A stretch of 36,162 bases of DNA from Beijerinckiaceae bacterium. Lineage in GTDB: Bacteria > Pseudomonadota > Alphaproteobacteria > Rhizobiales > Beijerinckiaceae. This document shows, piece after piece, positions 1 to 8,505 of this stretch. The translations under genes were made by a program, and so were the position numbers. How positions within the stretch are numbered: the stretch's first letter is position 1; each line of letters begins with the position of its first letter. The notes below the pieces were generated by a model. It searched no databases and had not been told where the DNA came from. It was given only the letters and a program-made list of their open reading frames with translations. The stretch is from NCBI GenBank assembly GCA_947474545.1, contig CANJJI010000031.1, positions 1 through 36,162 of the forward strand, given 5' to 3'.

Positions 1-396
1 AAGAGATTCCAGAAACATCTCACGCGACTCGGCTTGCGAAACGCAAAATGTATCGAATTCGATCGGCTTCAACCCGCGCCCGATGCCCATATCCAGACGC
101 CCGTTCGTCAGCACGTCAAGCATCGCTGCCTCTTCAGCCACCAGGATGGGATTGCGATAGGGCAGAATATTCACCATCGCGCCCATCCGGATGCGGCTCG
201 TACTTTTAGCGGCAGCGGCTATCAACAGATTGGGCGACGGCATCGGACCGCTTGGCGATACGTGATGCTCATAAAGCCAGATGTGATCGAAGCCGAGTTC
301 TTCAGCCGTTTCGATTTCCTGAATCTGTTGACGATACAGCTCGACAGGAGAAACGCCAGTGCGCGGATTTGTCGGTGACCAGATCGCGAATTTCAT
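1..396 (-). CDS. LLM-class flavin-dependent oxidoreductase, N-terminal part (cut by window edge)
   Basis: The 132 visible codons have no stop and run off the left edge. They read as the N-terminal beta/alpha-barrel half of a bacterial luciferase-like monooxygenase: a first strand starting MKFAIW, the helix-strand AEELGFDHIWLYEHH, then a segment ending TNGRLDMGIGRG. Members of this family use reduced flavin and oxygen to oxygenate or desulfurise organic substrates. The ATG lies just after an AAGAAGG-type ribosome site. It is the last gene seen in the leftward box string, 36 nt after a binding-protein gene, so it is probably co-transcribed. Its substrate is unknown. Confidence 0.85.
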   Translation of the reverse strand, partial: MKFAIWSPTNPRTGVSPVELYRQQIQEIETAEELGFDHIWLYEHHVSPSGPMPSPNLLIAAAAKSTSRIRMGAMVNILPYRNPILVAEEAAMLDVLTNGRLDMGIGRGLKPIEFDTFCVSQAESREMFLESL

Positions 397-432
397 AGGC
401 CGCCTTCTTTCCCATCTTTGCCCGGCACGCTG

Positions 433-1470
433 TTAGCGAAACAATTGGTTGAATACATCTGCCCAGCCACTCATGCCTGCTTCCAGTTCTTCAGGATTGA
501 AATACTGCGCCCGCAGGCTCTTGCCATCGGGTTTCATGTCTGGGTCGGCCGCCGGTGTATCGGGATCTGCCGGAATGTAGTCGTTGGCCGCCACGATCTT
601 CTGCCCTTCTGCCGACACCATGAACTCCACAAAAAGCCTGGCGGCATTGGGATGAGGCGCACCCTTTGTGACAGATATCCCATTCAGCGAAGCAGTTACC
701 GGTTGAACAGGAAGCCACGCCACCGGCGCACCCTGCCGCGCGCTGCTGACGGGCTGATTGTTGAAGATTTGCAACGCCAGCGGGAATTCGCCAGCGATCA
801 TCTGATCTGTCACGCGGCGCGCAGCGGCATTAATGTTGATGGGCTTTTGCAGGGCAAGGCGGCGTAGATAATCCATCCCTTTGGCCTCGCCATATTCCTT
901 GATGACGGTCGCGATAAAACCGGGCGCTCCGCCCGATGATAACGACGTTGACCACGCAATCTTGCCTTGCCAGCGCGGGTCAAGAAAATCCTCCAGCGTC
1001 TTGGGCCATTGGTCTCTCGGGATCATGCTGGTGTTGACGGCAGGCGCCAGAATGTAGGAATTCACGGCGACCCAATATCCCTCGGGATCGAGCATTTCCT
1101 TCGGAAAATGGGCCACATTCGGTGGAATGAATTTCTCCACCATACCCGCCTTCTTCAGCGCCGCAGTGCCTGTCGTAGAATCAAAAACATCTGATTGCAC
1201 CTTGCCGGCTTTACCCTCATTGATGATGCGCAGAGCGATATCCGAGGCATTGGCGCGGATATGTTTCACCTTCACTCCATAGAGCTTTTCAAAAGCGTCG
1301 GACGCAGGACGCACCAGCTGATTCACGATGAAGGCCGTGTACCAGATCACCTCCCCTTCCTTTTGCGCGGCAGCAATCAGCGCGGGGTCAGCTGCCCGGG
1401 CAGGCAAAATTAGCAAGCTTGCGGTCAGCAAGGCGGAAAAAATATAACGCATAAGTACCAAAGCTTTCAT
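433..1470 (-). CDS. Periplasmic solute-binding protein, Fe(III)/family-1 type, paralogue 1
   Basis: A 345-residue extracellular solute-binding protein. The signal peptide ends about residue 26 (PARA before ADP), and the mature start ALIAAAQKEGEVIWYT is typical of the AfuA/PotD-like family often annotated as iron(III) ABC-transporter binding proteins. The ATG at 1470 is preferred over an upstream ATG at 1524 because GAGAGGA lies about 10 nt before it and the signal peptide then begins correctly. It is the most divergent of three tandem paralogues, roughly 45% identical by eye. No permease or ATPase of this class is adjacent. The context suggests organic anion or aromatic-acid binding rather than iron, but that is inference. 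Confidence 0.85.
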   Translation of the reverse strand: MKALVLMRYIFSALLTASLLILPARAADPALIAAAQKEGEVIWYTAFIVNQLVRPASDAFEKLYGVKVKHIRANASDIALRIINEGKAGKVQSDVFDSTTGTAALKKAGMVEKFIPPNVAHFPKEMLDPEGYWVAVNSYILAPAVNTSMIPRDQWPKTLEDFLDPRWQGKIAWSTSLSSGGAPGFIATVIKEYGEAKGMDYLRRLALQKPININAAARRVTDQMIAGEFPLALQIFNNQPVSSARQGAPVAWLPVQPVTASLNGISVTKGAPHPNAARLFVEFMVSAEGQKIVAANDYIPADPDTPAADPDMKPDGKSLRAQYFNPEELEAGMSGWADVFNQLFR

Positions 1471-1490
1471 TGTCCCACTGTCCTCTCGTA

Positions 1491-2516
1491 TCAACGAAAT
1501 ATTTCGTCGAAGATCCTGGACCATTCCGGCAGCTTGTCGGCCAGCTCATCCGGCGAGAAATAAATGGCACGATAGTTTTTCCCATCCGGCCGCAATTGCG
1601 GATATTTCGGTGTCACGCTGTCATCAACTGGCAATTCGCCGGAATCGGCATAAACTTTCTGCCCTTCAGCCGAAGTGATGAAATCGATCAGCAATTTTCC
1701 AGCATTTGGATGCGGCGCCTTTTCAACAAGGGCCGCAACGGAAAACACAGCAGTCGCCGGTTGCGAAGGCGACCAATCAATAGGCGCCCCCTGCTCCGCA
1801 CTGACGATGGGATGGTTGTTATAGATATTAACAGCAATCGCATATTCACCTGCAACGACGCGATCAACCACCTGCCGCGCAGCAACCTTCAGCCCGGTGA
1901 TATTCTGCTTGGCCAGTTCACGCAGATAGGTCATGCCCTCGGCCTCACCCATCTCGGCCAGAACCGTCCCGATAAAACCCTGCGCTGCGCCAGCCGAGGG
2001 TGTGCTGTTCCAGACAATCTGTCCTTTCCATTTCGGATTAAGCAAATCCTTCCAGTTTCGCGGCGCTTCATCCTTCTTCACCAGATTCGTATTGTAAGCG
2101 TAGGACAGCACATAAAGATTGGTCGCAACCCAATAACCATTGGGATCACGGAATTGTTTGGCGAGCCCGTTATCAGGCTCGTATCGCGCGATGAGTTTTT
2201 CTTTCTGCAGATTATGCGCCGAACCGGTTCCATCCACGACGTCCGCGATGATCTTGCCAGCCTTGGCTTCCGTGGATACCCTAAGTGATAATTCTATTGC
2301 GTTGCCCCTGACGTAATCGACTTTGATCCCGTATTTTTTCTCGAACGCTTCGATGGTCGGGCGCACGATCTGGTTGACGATTTGCGTCGTGTACCAGTTG
2401 ACGCGCCCTTCCTTGCGGGCTGCCTCGATCAATTCAGGTGTTGCTGCCTGAATCGGAAACGAGAGCAGGCAAATCACCGCAAGCATTATGCAAAATTTGG
2501 ACTTGCGTTGGATCAT
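1491..2516 (-). CDS. Periplasmic solute-binding protein, Fe(III)/family-1 type, paralogue 2
   Basis: A 341-residue secreted binding protein with a signal peptide ending near residue 24 (PIQA before ATPEL). The mature protein begins LIEAARKEGRVNWYTT and carries FRDPNGYWVA, LLNPKWKGQIVW and NNHPIVSAEQGAP, all nearly shared with paralogue 3. By eye the two are about 70% identical, so they arose by a relatively recent duplication. The gene lies 29 nt after paralogue 3 and 20 nt before paralogue 1, consistent with one transcript. The family delivers ligands to ABC permeases, but none is encoded here. The ligand is unknown. Confidence 0.87.
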   Translation of the reverse strand: MIQRKSKFCIMLAVICLLSFPIQAATPELIEAARKEGRVNWYTTQIVNQIVRPTIEAFEKKYGIKVDYVRGNAIELSLRVSTEAKAGKIIADVVDGTGSAHNLQKEKLIARYEPDNGLAKQFRDPNGYWVATNLYVLSYAYNTNLVKKDEAPRNWKDLLNPKWKGQIVWNSTPSAGAAQGFIGTVLAEMGEAEGMTYLRELAKQNITGLKVAARQVVDRVVAGEYAIAVNIYNNHPIVSAEQGAPIDWSPSQPATAVFSVAALVEKAPHPNAGKLLIDFITSAEGQKVYADSGELPVDDSVTPKYPQLRPDGKNYRAIYFSPDELADKLPEWSRIFDEIFR

Positions 2517-2545
2517 GTGTCGCTCCCGCAGCTGTCAGGCGTTTC

Positions 2546-3568
2546 TCACTTGAAAAGATTGTCATACACTTTCGACCAGCCCGGCAGCTTCTCTGCCAAT
2601 TCCTCTGGCGTGAAATAAGCCGCGCGATAGGTTTTTCCGTCCGGGCGAAGCTGCGGATATTTCGGCACAATATTGGGATCAACCGGCAGCTCGCCTGCAT
2701 CGGCGTAAATTTGTTGTCCTTCAGGCGACGAGATGAAATCGATCAACAGCCGCCCTGCGCTGGGATGCGGGGCGTTTTCCAATACGGCAGCAACCGAAAA
2801 CACTGTTGTTGCTGGCTCCGACGGCGACCATTCAACGGGCGCGCCCTGCTCTGCGCTCACAATCGGGTGATTGTTAAAAATATTCACTGCGATCGCATAC
2901 TCTCCAGCGATGACACGATCCACAACCTGCCGGCCCGCAGCATGAATAGGCGCCACATTCTGCTTGGCCAGCTCACGCAGATAGGCCATGCCTTTTTCTT
3001 CCCCCCACTCCGTCAGCACTGTGCCGATAAAGCCCTGAGCCGCGCTGGATGAGGGCGTGACATTCCAGACGATCTGGCCTTTCCATTTAGGATTGAGCAA
3101 ATCTTCCCATTTGCGTGGCGCTTCCTCCTTTTTCACCATGTTGGTGTTGTAGGCGAACGACAGAACAAACAGACTGATGGCTGTCCAGTAGCCGTTGGGA
3201 TCGCGGAATTGTTTGGGCAAGGCATTGTCTGGCTGATATTTCGCAATCAGGTTTTCCTGGCGCAAGCTGACTGCTGTGCTGGACCCATCCACAACATCAG
3301 CAATGACCTTGCCCGCCTTCGCTTCCTTGGAGACGCGGAGCGACAATTCCACCGCGTTGGCGCGGATATAGTCAACCTTTACCCCGTATTTCTTTTCAAA
3401 GGCCTCTGAAATCGGCCGCACAATCGTATTGATTAGATTGGTCGAATACCAGGTGACTCGACCTTCCTTCTTAGCAGCCGCAATGAGAGCGGCATCGGCG
3501 GCCAATACCGAAGACCCTGCCATAAGCGCGGCAGACACCACCGCCGCGCGCATATAGAATGTCGACAT
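2546..3568 (-). CDS. Periplasmic solute-binding protein, Fe(III)/family-1 type, paralogue 3
   Basis: A 340-residue secreted binding protein and the first of the tandem trio in transcription order. I place the start at 3568 because CGGAGATTG precedes that ATG at ribosome-site distance. An in-frame ATG at 3586 lies further upstream without such support. The signal peptide ends near residue 23 (SVLA before ADAAL). The mature domain has the family pattern KKEGRVTWYSTNLINTIVRP, an alpha/beta lobe, and FNNHPIVSAEQGAP in the second lobe. It lies 23 nt after the GST gene. Closest relative in the window is paralogue 2. The ligand and the partner permease are unknown. Confidence 0.87.
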   Translation of the reverse strand: MSTFYMRAAVVSAALMAGSSVLAADAALIAAAKKEGRVTWYSTNLINTIVRPISEAFEKKYGVKVDYIRANAVELSLRVSKEAKAGKVIADVVDGSSTAVSLRQENLIAKYQPDNALPKQFRDPNGYWTAISLFVLSFAYNTNMVKKEEAPRKWEDLLNPKWKGQIVWNVTPSSSAAQGFIGTVLTEWGEEKGMAYLRELAKQNVAPIHAAGRQVVDRVIAGEYAIAVNIFNNHPIVSAEQGAPVEWSPSEPATTVFSVAAVLENAPHPSAGRLLIDFISSPEGQQIYADAGELPVDPNIVPKYPQLRPDGKTYRAAYFTPEELAEKLPGWSKVYDNLFK

Positions 3569-3591
3569 CGCAATCTCCGGATGCATTTCGA

Positions 3592-4212
3592 TCAGGATGG
3601 AAAGGGGCCCCAGGCCTTCTGGATCGCTGGCCGTGCCTCTATAGCGTCATGCCAGCGCTTCAAATTCGGATAATCCTTGAGGCCGATATCGTTCACCCCA
3701 TGCTGATGCACATCGGGATACATGGTCATATCGGCGATGGAATAGGCCCCACCCATATATTCATTGGAAGCCAGATGCTTGTCGAGAATGCTGAGCATAT
3801 CGCGCATGTTCGCATCATAAAACTCCTGCGCCACAGGAGCTTTCACCGGCGAGCGTATGGTCCAGTGACCAAACTGCTGGGCCAGCGTCGTGAAAGTCGC
3901 CGAGCCATAAAACAGCCAGTGATCAACCTTCGCGCGCGCAGCCCCATCCGTGGGATAGAATTTTCCCGCCTTCTCCGCGCAATACTTCAGGATCGCGCCG
4001 GATTCAGCGATGGTGATTTTCGCACCACCGGGACCATTGTTATCGACGATGGCCGGAATCTTGTGACCCGGGCTGATCTTCATGAATTCCGGCGTCATCT
4101 GCGCTTTCTCGCGCAAATTGATCGGATGGATCTTGTGCTCAAGACCCGTTTCCTCAAGGATCATGCGGGCTTTGTAGCCGTTGTCGGTCATCCATGTGTA
4201 GCAATCGATCAT
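3592..4212 (-). CDS. Glutathione S-transferase family protein (nu-class/YfcG-like)
   Basis: A 206-residue cytoplasmic protein. The thioredoxin-like N-terminal half has the YTWMTDNGYKARMILEETG segment, where the T/N-G-K pattern is typical of nu-class or YfcG/YghU-like transferases, and the glutathione-contact region GHKIPAIVDN followed by IAESGAIL. The all-alpha C-terminal domain has YSIADMTMYPDV. GGGAGGAC precedes the ATG at 4212, which fixes the start against a longer frame to 4284. These enzymes conjugate glutathione or reduce disulfides. Inside a benzoyl-CoA epoxide pathway it could scavenge reactive epoxides or work on a side substrate. That role is inferred from context only. Confidence 0.88.
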   Translation of the reverse strand: MIDCYTWMTDNGYKARMILEETGLEHKIHPINLREKAQMTPEFMKISPGHKIPAIVDNNGPGGAKITIAESGAILKYCAEKAGKFYPTDGAARAKVDHWLFYGSATFTTLAQQFGHWTIRSPVKAPVAQEFYDANMRDMLSILDKHLASNEYMGGAYSIADMTMYPDVHQHGVNDIGLKDYPNLKRWHDAIEARPAIQKAWGPFPS

Positions 4213-4319
4213 ATCGTCCTCCCGGCAGCGCCTCATTGATGGACGCCCGTACCTTACCGTCGCGAATGCCGCGCCCGGCGTCAAGGGAGATCTATTTGCT
4301 GGCGCGGACGGCCGGCACT

Positions 4320-5339
4320 TCAGTGCGGCAATACGATAATCTTGCCGACGTGCGCGCTTTCCGCCATCCGCACAAATGCGTTGCGTGCCTCTGCAAGCGG
4401 GAAGCGGGAGTCAATAACCGGATCGATTCCATGCAACGCAATCGCCCGCAGCATGGCCTCCAGACTTTCCCGGGGGCCGCATGTCACACCCTGCAGCCGC
4501 ACTTGCCGCATCAGGGCCAGGGGCAGGTTGATTTCCGCCTTCGCGCCGGATAACACGCCCACCAGCGCGATTGTACCTCCCGGCCGAATGACCCTCAAGC
4601 CTGCGTCCAGCGTCTCTGCGCCGCCCACGTCAACGATGAGATCAATCCGCCCGCCCGCGAGATCACGCGCCATACTGGCCCAGTTGTGCTCCGTCCGATA
4701 ATTCACGACAGCATCCGCTCCCAACGCCTTCAATCTCTCCGCTTTTGCGGCAGAGGATGTCGTCGCCACCACATGCGCCCCGCACATCTTCGCAAATTGC
4801 AGAGCAAACAGAGACACGCCGCCAGTGCCCTGAATGAGCACGCTATCTCCTGCGCGCGTATTCCCATTCTCTACGATCGCCGACCACGCGGTCAGGGCTG
4901 CACAAGGCAAAGTCGCTGCTGCCTCAATGGAAATGCTCTGCGGCAAAGCGACAACGCTGTCCTCGCGTATGACCATCAACTGCCGCAACGTACCATCGCC
5001 GCCCGGTCCGCCCAATCCCGTCGCCAGCTTGTCACGGTCAGGCTCGCCCGCCAGCCAACCGGGAAACATGTGAATAACGACCCGGTCGCCAATAGAAAAA
5101 CGCGTGCAACCAGGCCCGAGCGCTGCGATGGTTCCCGCACCATCAGAACATGGGACGATGGGCAGCTTCTGCTTCGGATTGTAGACGCCTTGCGCCAGCA
5201 GAACGTCGCGCCGGTTGAGACTTACAGCCTCGACCCGCACAAGAACTTCGCCGTGACCCGGTTCAGGAGCCTCGCGCCCGACCAGTTCAAGATGATCGAG
5301 CCCGAAACTGCCGCTGATGATCATGTTTTGATTAATCAT
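4320..5339 (-). CDS. MDR-family NAD(P)H-dependent oxidoreductase (quinone reductase/alcohol dehydrogenase-like)
   Basis: A 339-residue medium-chain dehydrogenase/reductase. The GroES-like N-terminal domain contains AVSLNRRDVLLAQGVY and PCSDGAGTI. The Rossmann domain contains the nucleotide motif IQGTGGVSLFALQFAK near residue 170, then ALGADAVVNY. I see no catalytic zinc-ligand pattern of classical alcohol dehydrogenases, so a zinc-free quinone or enoyl reductase is more likely. It lies only 7 nt after the upstream ligase gene, so it is co-transcribed. It may reduce an enoyl or aldehyde intermediate of the ligase's pathway, but its substrate is not evident. A 107-nt gap follows before the GST gene, with nothing recognisable in it. 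Confidence 0.85.
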   Translation of the reverse strand: MINQNMIISGSFGLDHLELVGREAPEPGHGEVLVRVEAVSLNRRDVLLAQGVYNPKQKLPIVPCSDGAGTIAALGPGCTRFSIGDRVVIHMFPGWLAGEPDRDKLATGLGGPGGDGTLRQLMVIREDSVVALPQSISIEAAATLPCAALTAWSAIVENGNTRAGDSVLIQGTGGVSLFALQFAKMCGAHVVATTSSAAKAERLKALGADAVVNYRTEHNWASMARDLAGGRIDLIVDVGGAETLDAGLRVIRPGGTIALVGVLSGAKAEINLPLALMRQVRLQGVTCGPRESLEAMLRAIALHGIDPVIDSRFPLAEARNAFVRMAESAHVGKIIVLPH

Positions 5340-5346
5340 GGCCGCC

Positions 5347-7209
5347 TCAGATCACAACTACATTCTTGCCACCGGCAAAGAGCTCATCCGCAAGCTTCGC
5401 GCGCCGAGCAAGAACCGCGCGCTGGTTCATATAACCCTTGTCAGTTATCTCGCCACCATCAACCGATGGAGGCTCGGCCATCAAAAGAGCGCGCGTGGCA
5501 AAGGTAGATGATCCACCCCCCTGCCCCTTGAGCGCCAGCAGACCTGAGCGAACGCGGCTGATAACTGCCGCATTTTGCAAAACATCTTCTACGGGAGCAT
5601 GCGGACCCAAACCTGCAATTTCCCGGCAAGCGGGCATATTTGCAAAAATAAGAAAACCGATTTCCCCGCGTCCATGTCCCCCAATCACGATATCCTGCGC
5701 GACAGGCGCTAATGCAGCGATTCCCGCAACACGTACTGAGCCTACGCTTACCCAGGTTCCCGTCGTCAGTTTGAAATCCTCAGCCACACGTCCATCAAAA
5801 AAGAGCCCTTTGCCCGGATCCCCTGCATCAACGAACCGCACCGCGTCCCCGATAAGGTAATACCCTTCTTCATCAAACGCAGACTTCGTCAGATCATCCC
5901 GCCGCCAGTAACCAGGAGTAACAACAGGACCTTTCACACGAATTTCCAGCTTCTCACCATTGGCGACCAGTTTAAGGTCCACTCCGGGCGCAGGTACGCC
6001 AATATTACCCGAACGCTCTGCCTGAAAATGACAATCCGTAGCCAGCGGCGAGGTTTCTGTTGAACCCCAACCCGAAGTCAAAATGACCGGGGAGCCATTA
6101 GTAGCAGCTGACAATTCGTTGAGATCGTCCCAGGTGTTCTGCGGCAACGCTGCACCTGCGTAAAATATGATCTGTAATGGCGCGAAAAACGCCTTCGCGA
6201 GCGCTGAGTCCTTTCGCATTTCAGAAACAAGCAGATCATACCCACGCGGCACATTGAAATAAATATTGCCCGGCACATCGCGAATGTTCTGCAGTGTGCG
6301 TTGAATGAGCCCAGGAGCCGGTTTGCCGTTGTCGATATACATCGTGCCGCCATGGCAGAGGATCATATTGAAATTATGATTGGCTCCAAACGTATGGCTC
6401 CAGGGCAGCCAGTCCAGCGTGACTGGCGGCGTCGAGGCAAGAAACCGCCAACCCACAGCCTTGGACAACTGACTGGATGTGAGCATACGCTGGGTATTTT
6501 TCACTCCTTTCGGCTCACCCGTAGACCCCGATGTAAAAAGTATTTTGGCGACCGTATCGGGCGTAACAGCTTCAAACGCCTTCGCCACAGAAGCCCTGTC
6601 CCTGCGTTCCATCAATATCTCAAACGCAATCTGTCCATTGCTGGCATTGGCGCCTGCTATGATTTTTCCCTCGTGCAAATCACGGATAGCTGTAAGTGCG
6701 GGAGCAAACGTTACGGCGTCGGCGACATAAATGGCCCCCGGCGTCAATTGTCTAACAATCGATTTCAATTTTGAATGATCTTTCGACAGCAAGGAATACG
6801 CCGGCGAAATCGACGCTATTGGCACACCCGCATGCGCGCAGGCCAAAGATAGAAGTGCATGATCAATTGAATTGTCTGACAACACGGCAATCGGCGTTTC
6901 AGCCGTCAATCCCCTTTGCAATATCCATGTTGCAATTGCTTCAACCCGGTGCAAGGTATCTGCATAGGTGAGACGCCGCCATGAAGCACCAGACTCGTTG
7001 CTCTCACGTTCGCAAAGAAAGTCCCGTCCCGGCGCTTGAGCCGCCCAGCGAACAAGCCATTCACCTATACAACGTTCATATACAGGTAGAGTCTGTGTCG
7101 AGCGATATATCATTGCGCCATCAGCGCGTTTGATCACGGAAACCTGTGGCTCGGAAAACAAGATCGCAGGATCACGCTCACGCGCTTGGAATTCCTCCAT
7201 ACCGCTCAT
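5347..7209 (-). CDS. Feruloyl-CoA synthetase-like AMP-forming acyl-CoA ligase
   Basis: A 620-residue ANL-superfamily enzyme that would activate a carboxylic acid to its CoA thioester through an acyl-adenylate. The AMP/phosphate loop ILFTSGSTGEPKG lies at residues 223-235. The segments SPAYSLLSKDHSKLK and LPWSHTFGANHN resemble feruloyl-CoA synthetases (FerA/Fcs), as does the length of about 620. The protein lacks the usual PKTxxGK ending, and the C-terminal part is longer, as in that subfamily. I start at the ATG at 7209, which has GGGAGGG 5 nt upstream. A TTG at 7233 would overlap boxA. It follows boxA by 20 nt. It could serve hydroxycinnamates or substituted benzoates. Confidence 0.82.
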   Translation of the reverse strand: MSGMEEFQARERDPAILFSEPQVSVIKRADGAMIYRSTQTLPVYERCIGEWLVRWAAQAPGRDFLCERESNESGASWRRLTYADTLHRVEAIATWILQRGLTAETPIAVLSDNSIDHALLSLACAHAGVPIASISPAYSLLSKDHSKLKSIVRQLTPGAIYVADAVTFAPALTAIRDLHEGKIIAGANASNGQIAFEILMERRDRASVAKAFEAVTPDTVAKILFTSGSTGEPKGVKNTQRMLTSSQLSKAVGWRFLASTPPVTLDWLPWSHTFGANHNFNMILCHGGTMYIDNGKPAPGLIQRTLQNIRDVPGNIYFNVPRGYDLLVSEMRKDSALAKAFFAPLQIIFYAGAALPQNTWDDLNELSAATNGSPVILTSGWGSTETSPLATDCHFQAERSGNIGVPAPGVDLKLVANGEKLEIRVKGPVVTPGYWRRDDLTKSAFDEEGYYLIGDAVRFVDAGDPGKGLFFDGRVAEDFKLTTGTWVSVGSVRVAGIAALAPVAQDIVIGGHGRGEIGFLIFANMPACREIAGLGPHAPVEDVLQNAAVISRVRSGLLALKGQGGGSSTFATRALLMAEPPSVDGGEITDKGYMNQRAVLARRAKLADELFAGGKNVVVI

Positions 7210-7229
7210 CAAACCCTCCCTGCCCAAGT

Positions 7230-8432
7230 TCAATATGTCTCGACGTGGTAGCGCCCTTCAGTTCGCATGACCTCACGAAGCTCGCGCCAGGTCATCCCAT
7301 CGCCACGGCAGATGTCGTCAAGCGCCACATCGACGCCCTGTTCCATCCCTTTGAGTCCACAAACATAAATGTGGGTCGCACCCTTTCTCAACAAGCCTGC
7401 CAACAGCGCCGATTGTTCGCGCATACGATCTTGCACATAGACTTTGCGTTCACCAGAAATGCGCGAATATGCGAAATATTTGCTCAGTAAAGTTTCCGGC
7501 ACTCTCTGCAAAGGTCCAAAGTAAGGCAATTCCTCCGGACGCCGCGCCCCGAAAAATAACAACATCCGCCCTGGCGCGTCTGGCATCATGCGCCTGCGCC
7601 ATTCCGTAAATCCACGAAATGGCGCCGAACCAGTTCCCGTACAGATCATTATGATATTCGCGCTGCTGTCGTTAGGCATAAGGAACGTCGCACCGAAGGG
7701 ACCGGTGACAGAAACCTTGTCACCCTTTTGCAAATCGCACAGATAATTCGAGCACAACCCTGCGCCGTCGCGCTTCACTGTCAGCGCAATGTTATTTGTA
7801 TTCGGCCGTTCCCCGTGGCGTGGGCTGGCTATGGAATAGAGCCTAATGCGATGAGGCGCGCCATGGTCATCCAACCCAGGCGGCACGACACCAACACTTT
7901 GTCCTTCAAGCACCGGAAATCGTGTATCGCCAAAATCGAGAATGATATGACGCACATCATTATCGACACCCTCGTCTGTCAGACGAAAATTGCCAGTAAC
8001 AATGGCGACAGCAGGCTTGTCTCGATTGAACAGATTGACAGAAGGTTTAGCCGCGGACAGGGGCGCAATAGTCTTGCCGCCTACACCGCTATGTGCCTCA
8101 GCGATTAGAGCTTGCACCTCATAGTCAATGGCTTCAGCCTGACCGCCAGTCGCCGAAGGAGTTATGTCCTGCTGCGCAGGCAATTCAGACCAACCAAATT
8201 GTTCATCAACTCCCCATGCGGATTTAACGACTCTCCAATTGTCGATTGACCCTGTAGGACAGGGAGAAATGCAATCCATGCAAAAATTGCATTTGGAAGC
8301 GTCAACAACATAATTGTTGGAATCGTGCGTGATAGCGCCGACAGGACACGTCTCCTCACACGTGTTGCAACGTATGCAAACTTCCGGATCGATTAGATGC
8401 TGCTTCAACATTTCGGATGTTGCGACACTCAT
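7230..8432 (-). CDS. boxA: Benzoyl-CoA 2,3-epoxidase reductase component BoxA
   Basis: A 400-residue iron-sulfur flavoprotein that passes electrons from NADPH to the oxygenase BoxB. The N-terminus has two CX2CX2CX3C [4Fe-4S] motifs (C19/C22/C25/C29 and C48/C51/C54/C58) beginning HLIDPEVCIRCNTCEETCP. The C-terminal ferredoxin-NADP reductase module contains RLYSIASPRHGE for FAD and CTGTGSAPFRGF for NADPH. The order boxC-boxB-boxA and the family length agree. The ATG at 8432 matches family N-termini, but it has no clear ribosome site and abuts a strong hairpin. An in-frame TTG at 8453 is an alternative start. Regulation of its translation relative to boxB is likely. Confidence 0.95.
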   Translation of the reverse strand: MSVATSEMLKQHLIDPEVCIRCNTCEETCPVGAITHDSNNYVVDASKCNFCMDCISPCPTGSIDNWRVVKSAWGVDEQFGWSELPAQQDITPSATGGQAEAIDYEVQALIAEAHSGVGGKTIAPLSAAKPSVNLFNRDKPAVAIVTGNFRLTDEGVDNDVRHIILDFGDTRFPVLEGQSVGVVPPGLDDHGAPHRIRLYSIASPRHGERPNTNNIALTVKRDGAGLCSNYLCDLQKGDKVSVTGPFGATFLMPNDSSANIIMICTGTGSAPFRGFTEWRRRMMPDAPGRMLLFFGARRPEELPYFGPLQRVPETLLSKYFAYSRISGERKVYVQDRMREQSALLAGLLRKGATHIYVCGLKGMEQGVDVALDDICRGDGMTWRELREVMRTEGRYHVETY

Positions 8433-8433
8433 A

Positions 8434-8471
8434 GCTGCGGTCCAAGCCCCCAAGGAAACACGGACCGCAGC
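8434..8471 (-). promoter_or_regulatory. Intercistronic hairpin between boxB and boxA
   Basis: On the transcript, GCTGCGGTCC (8443-8434 complement partner) and GGACCGCAGC form perfect 10-bp GC-rich arms at 8434-8443 and 8462-8471 around an 18-nt loop. The stem ends one nucleotide before the boxA ATG, and the only purine-rich stretch is in the loop. No T-tract follows, so this is not a classical terminator. It may tune boxA translation, stabilise the boxCB message or mark a processing site. The structure is seen directly; the role is inferred. Confidence 0.6.
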
Positions 8472-8505
8472 GACCGGCCCGCGCCAGATTGTGTACGTAG
8501 TTCAA

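Noticed and set aside
5438-5860. Long plus-strand frames antisense to the ligase, and similar frames throughout
   Set aside because: No family features, wrong-strand composition and fully overlapped by intact, recognisable genes.
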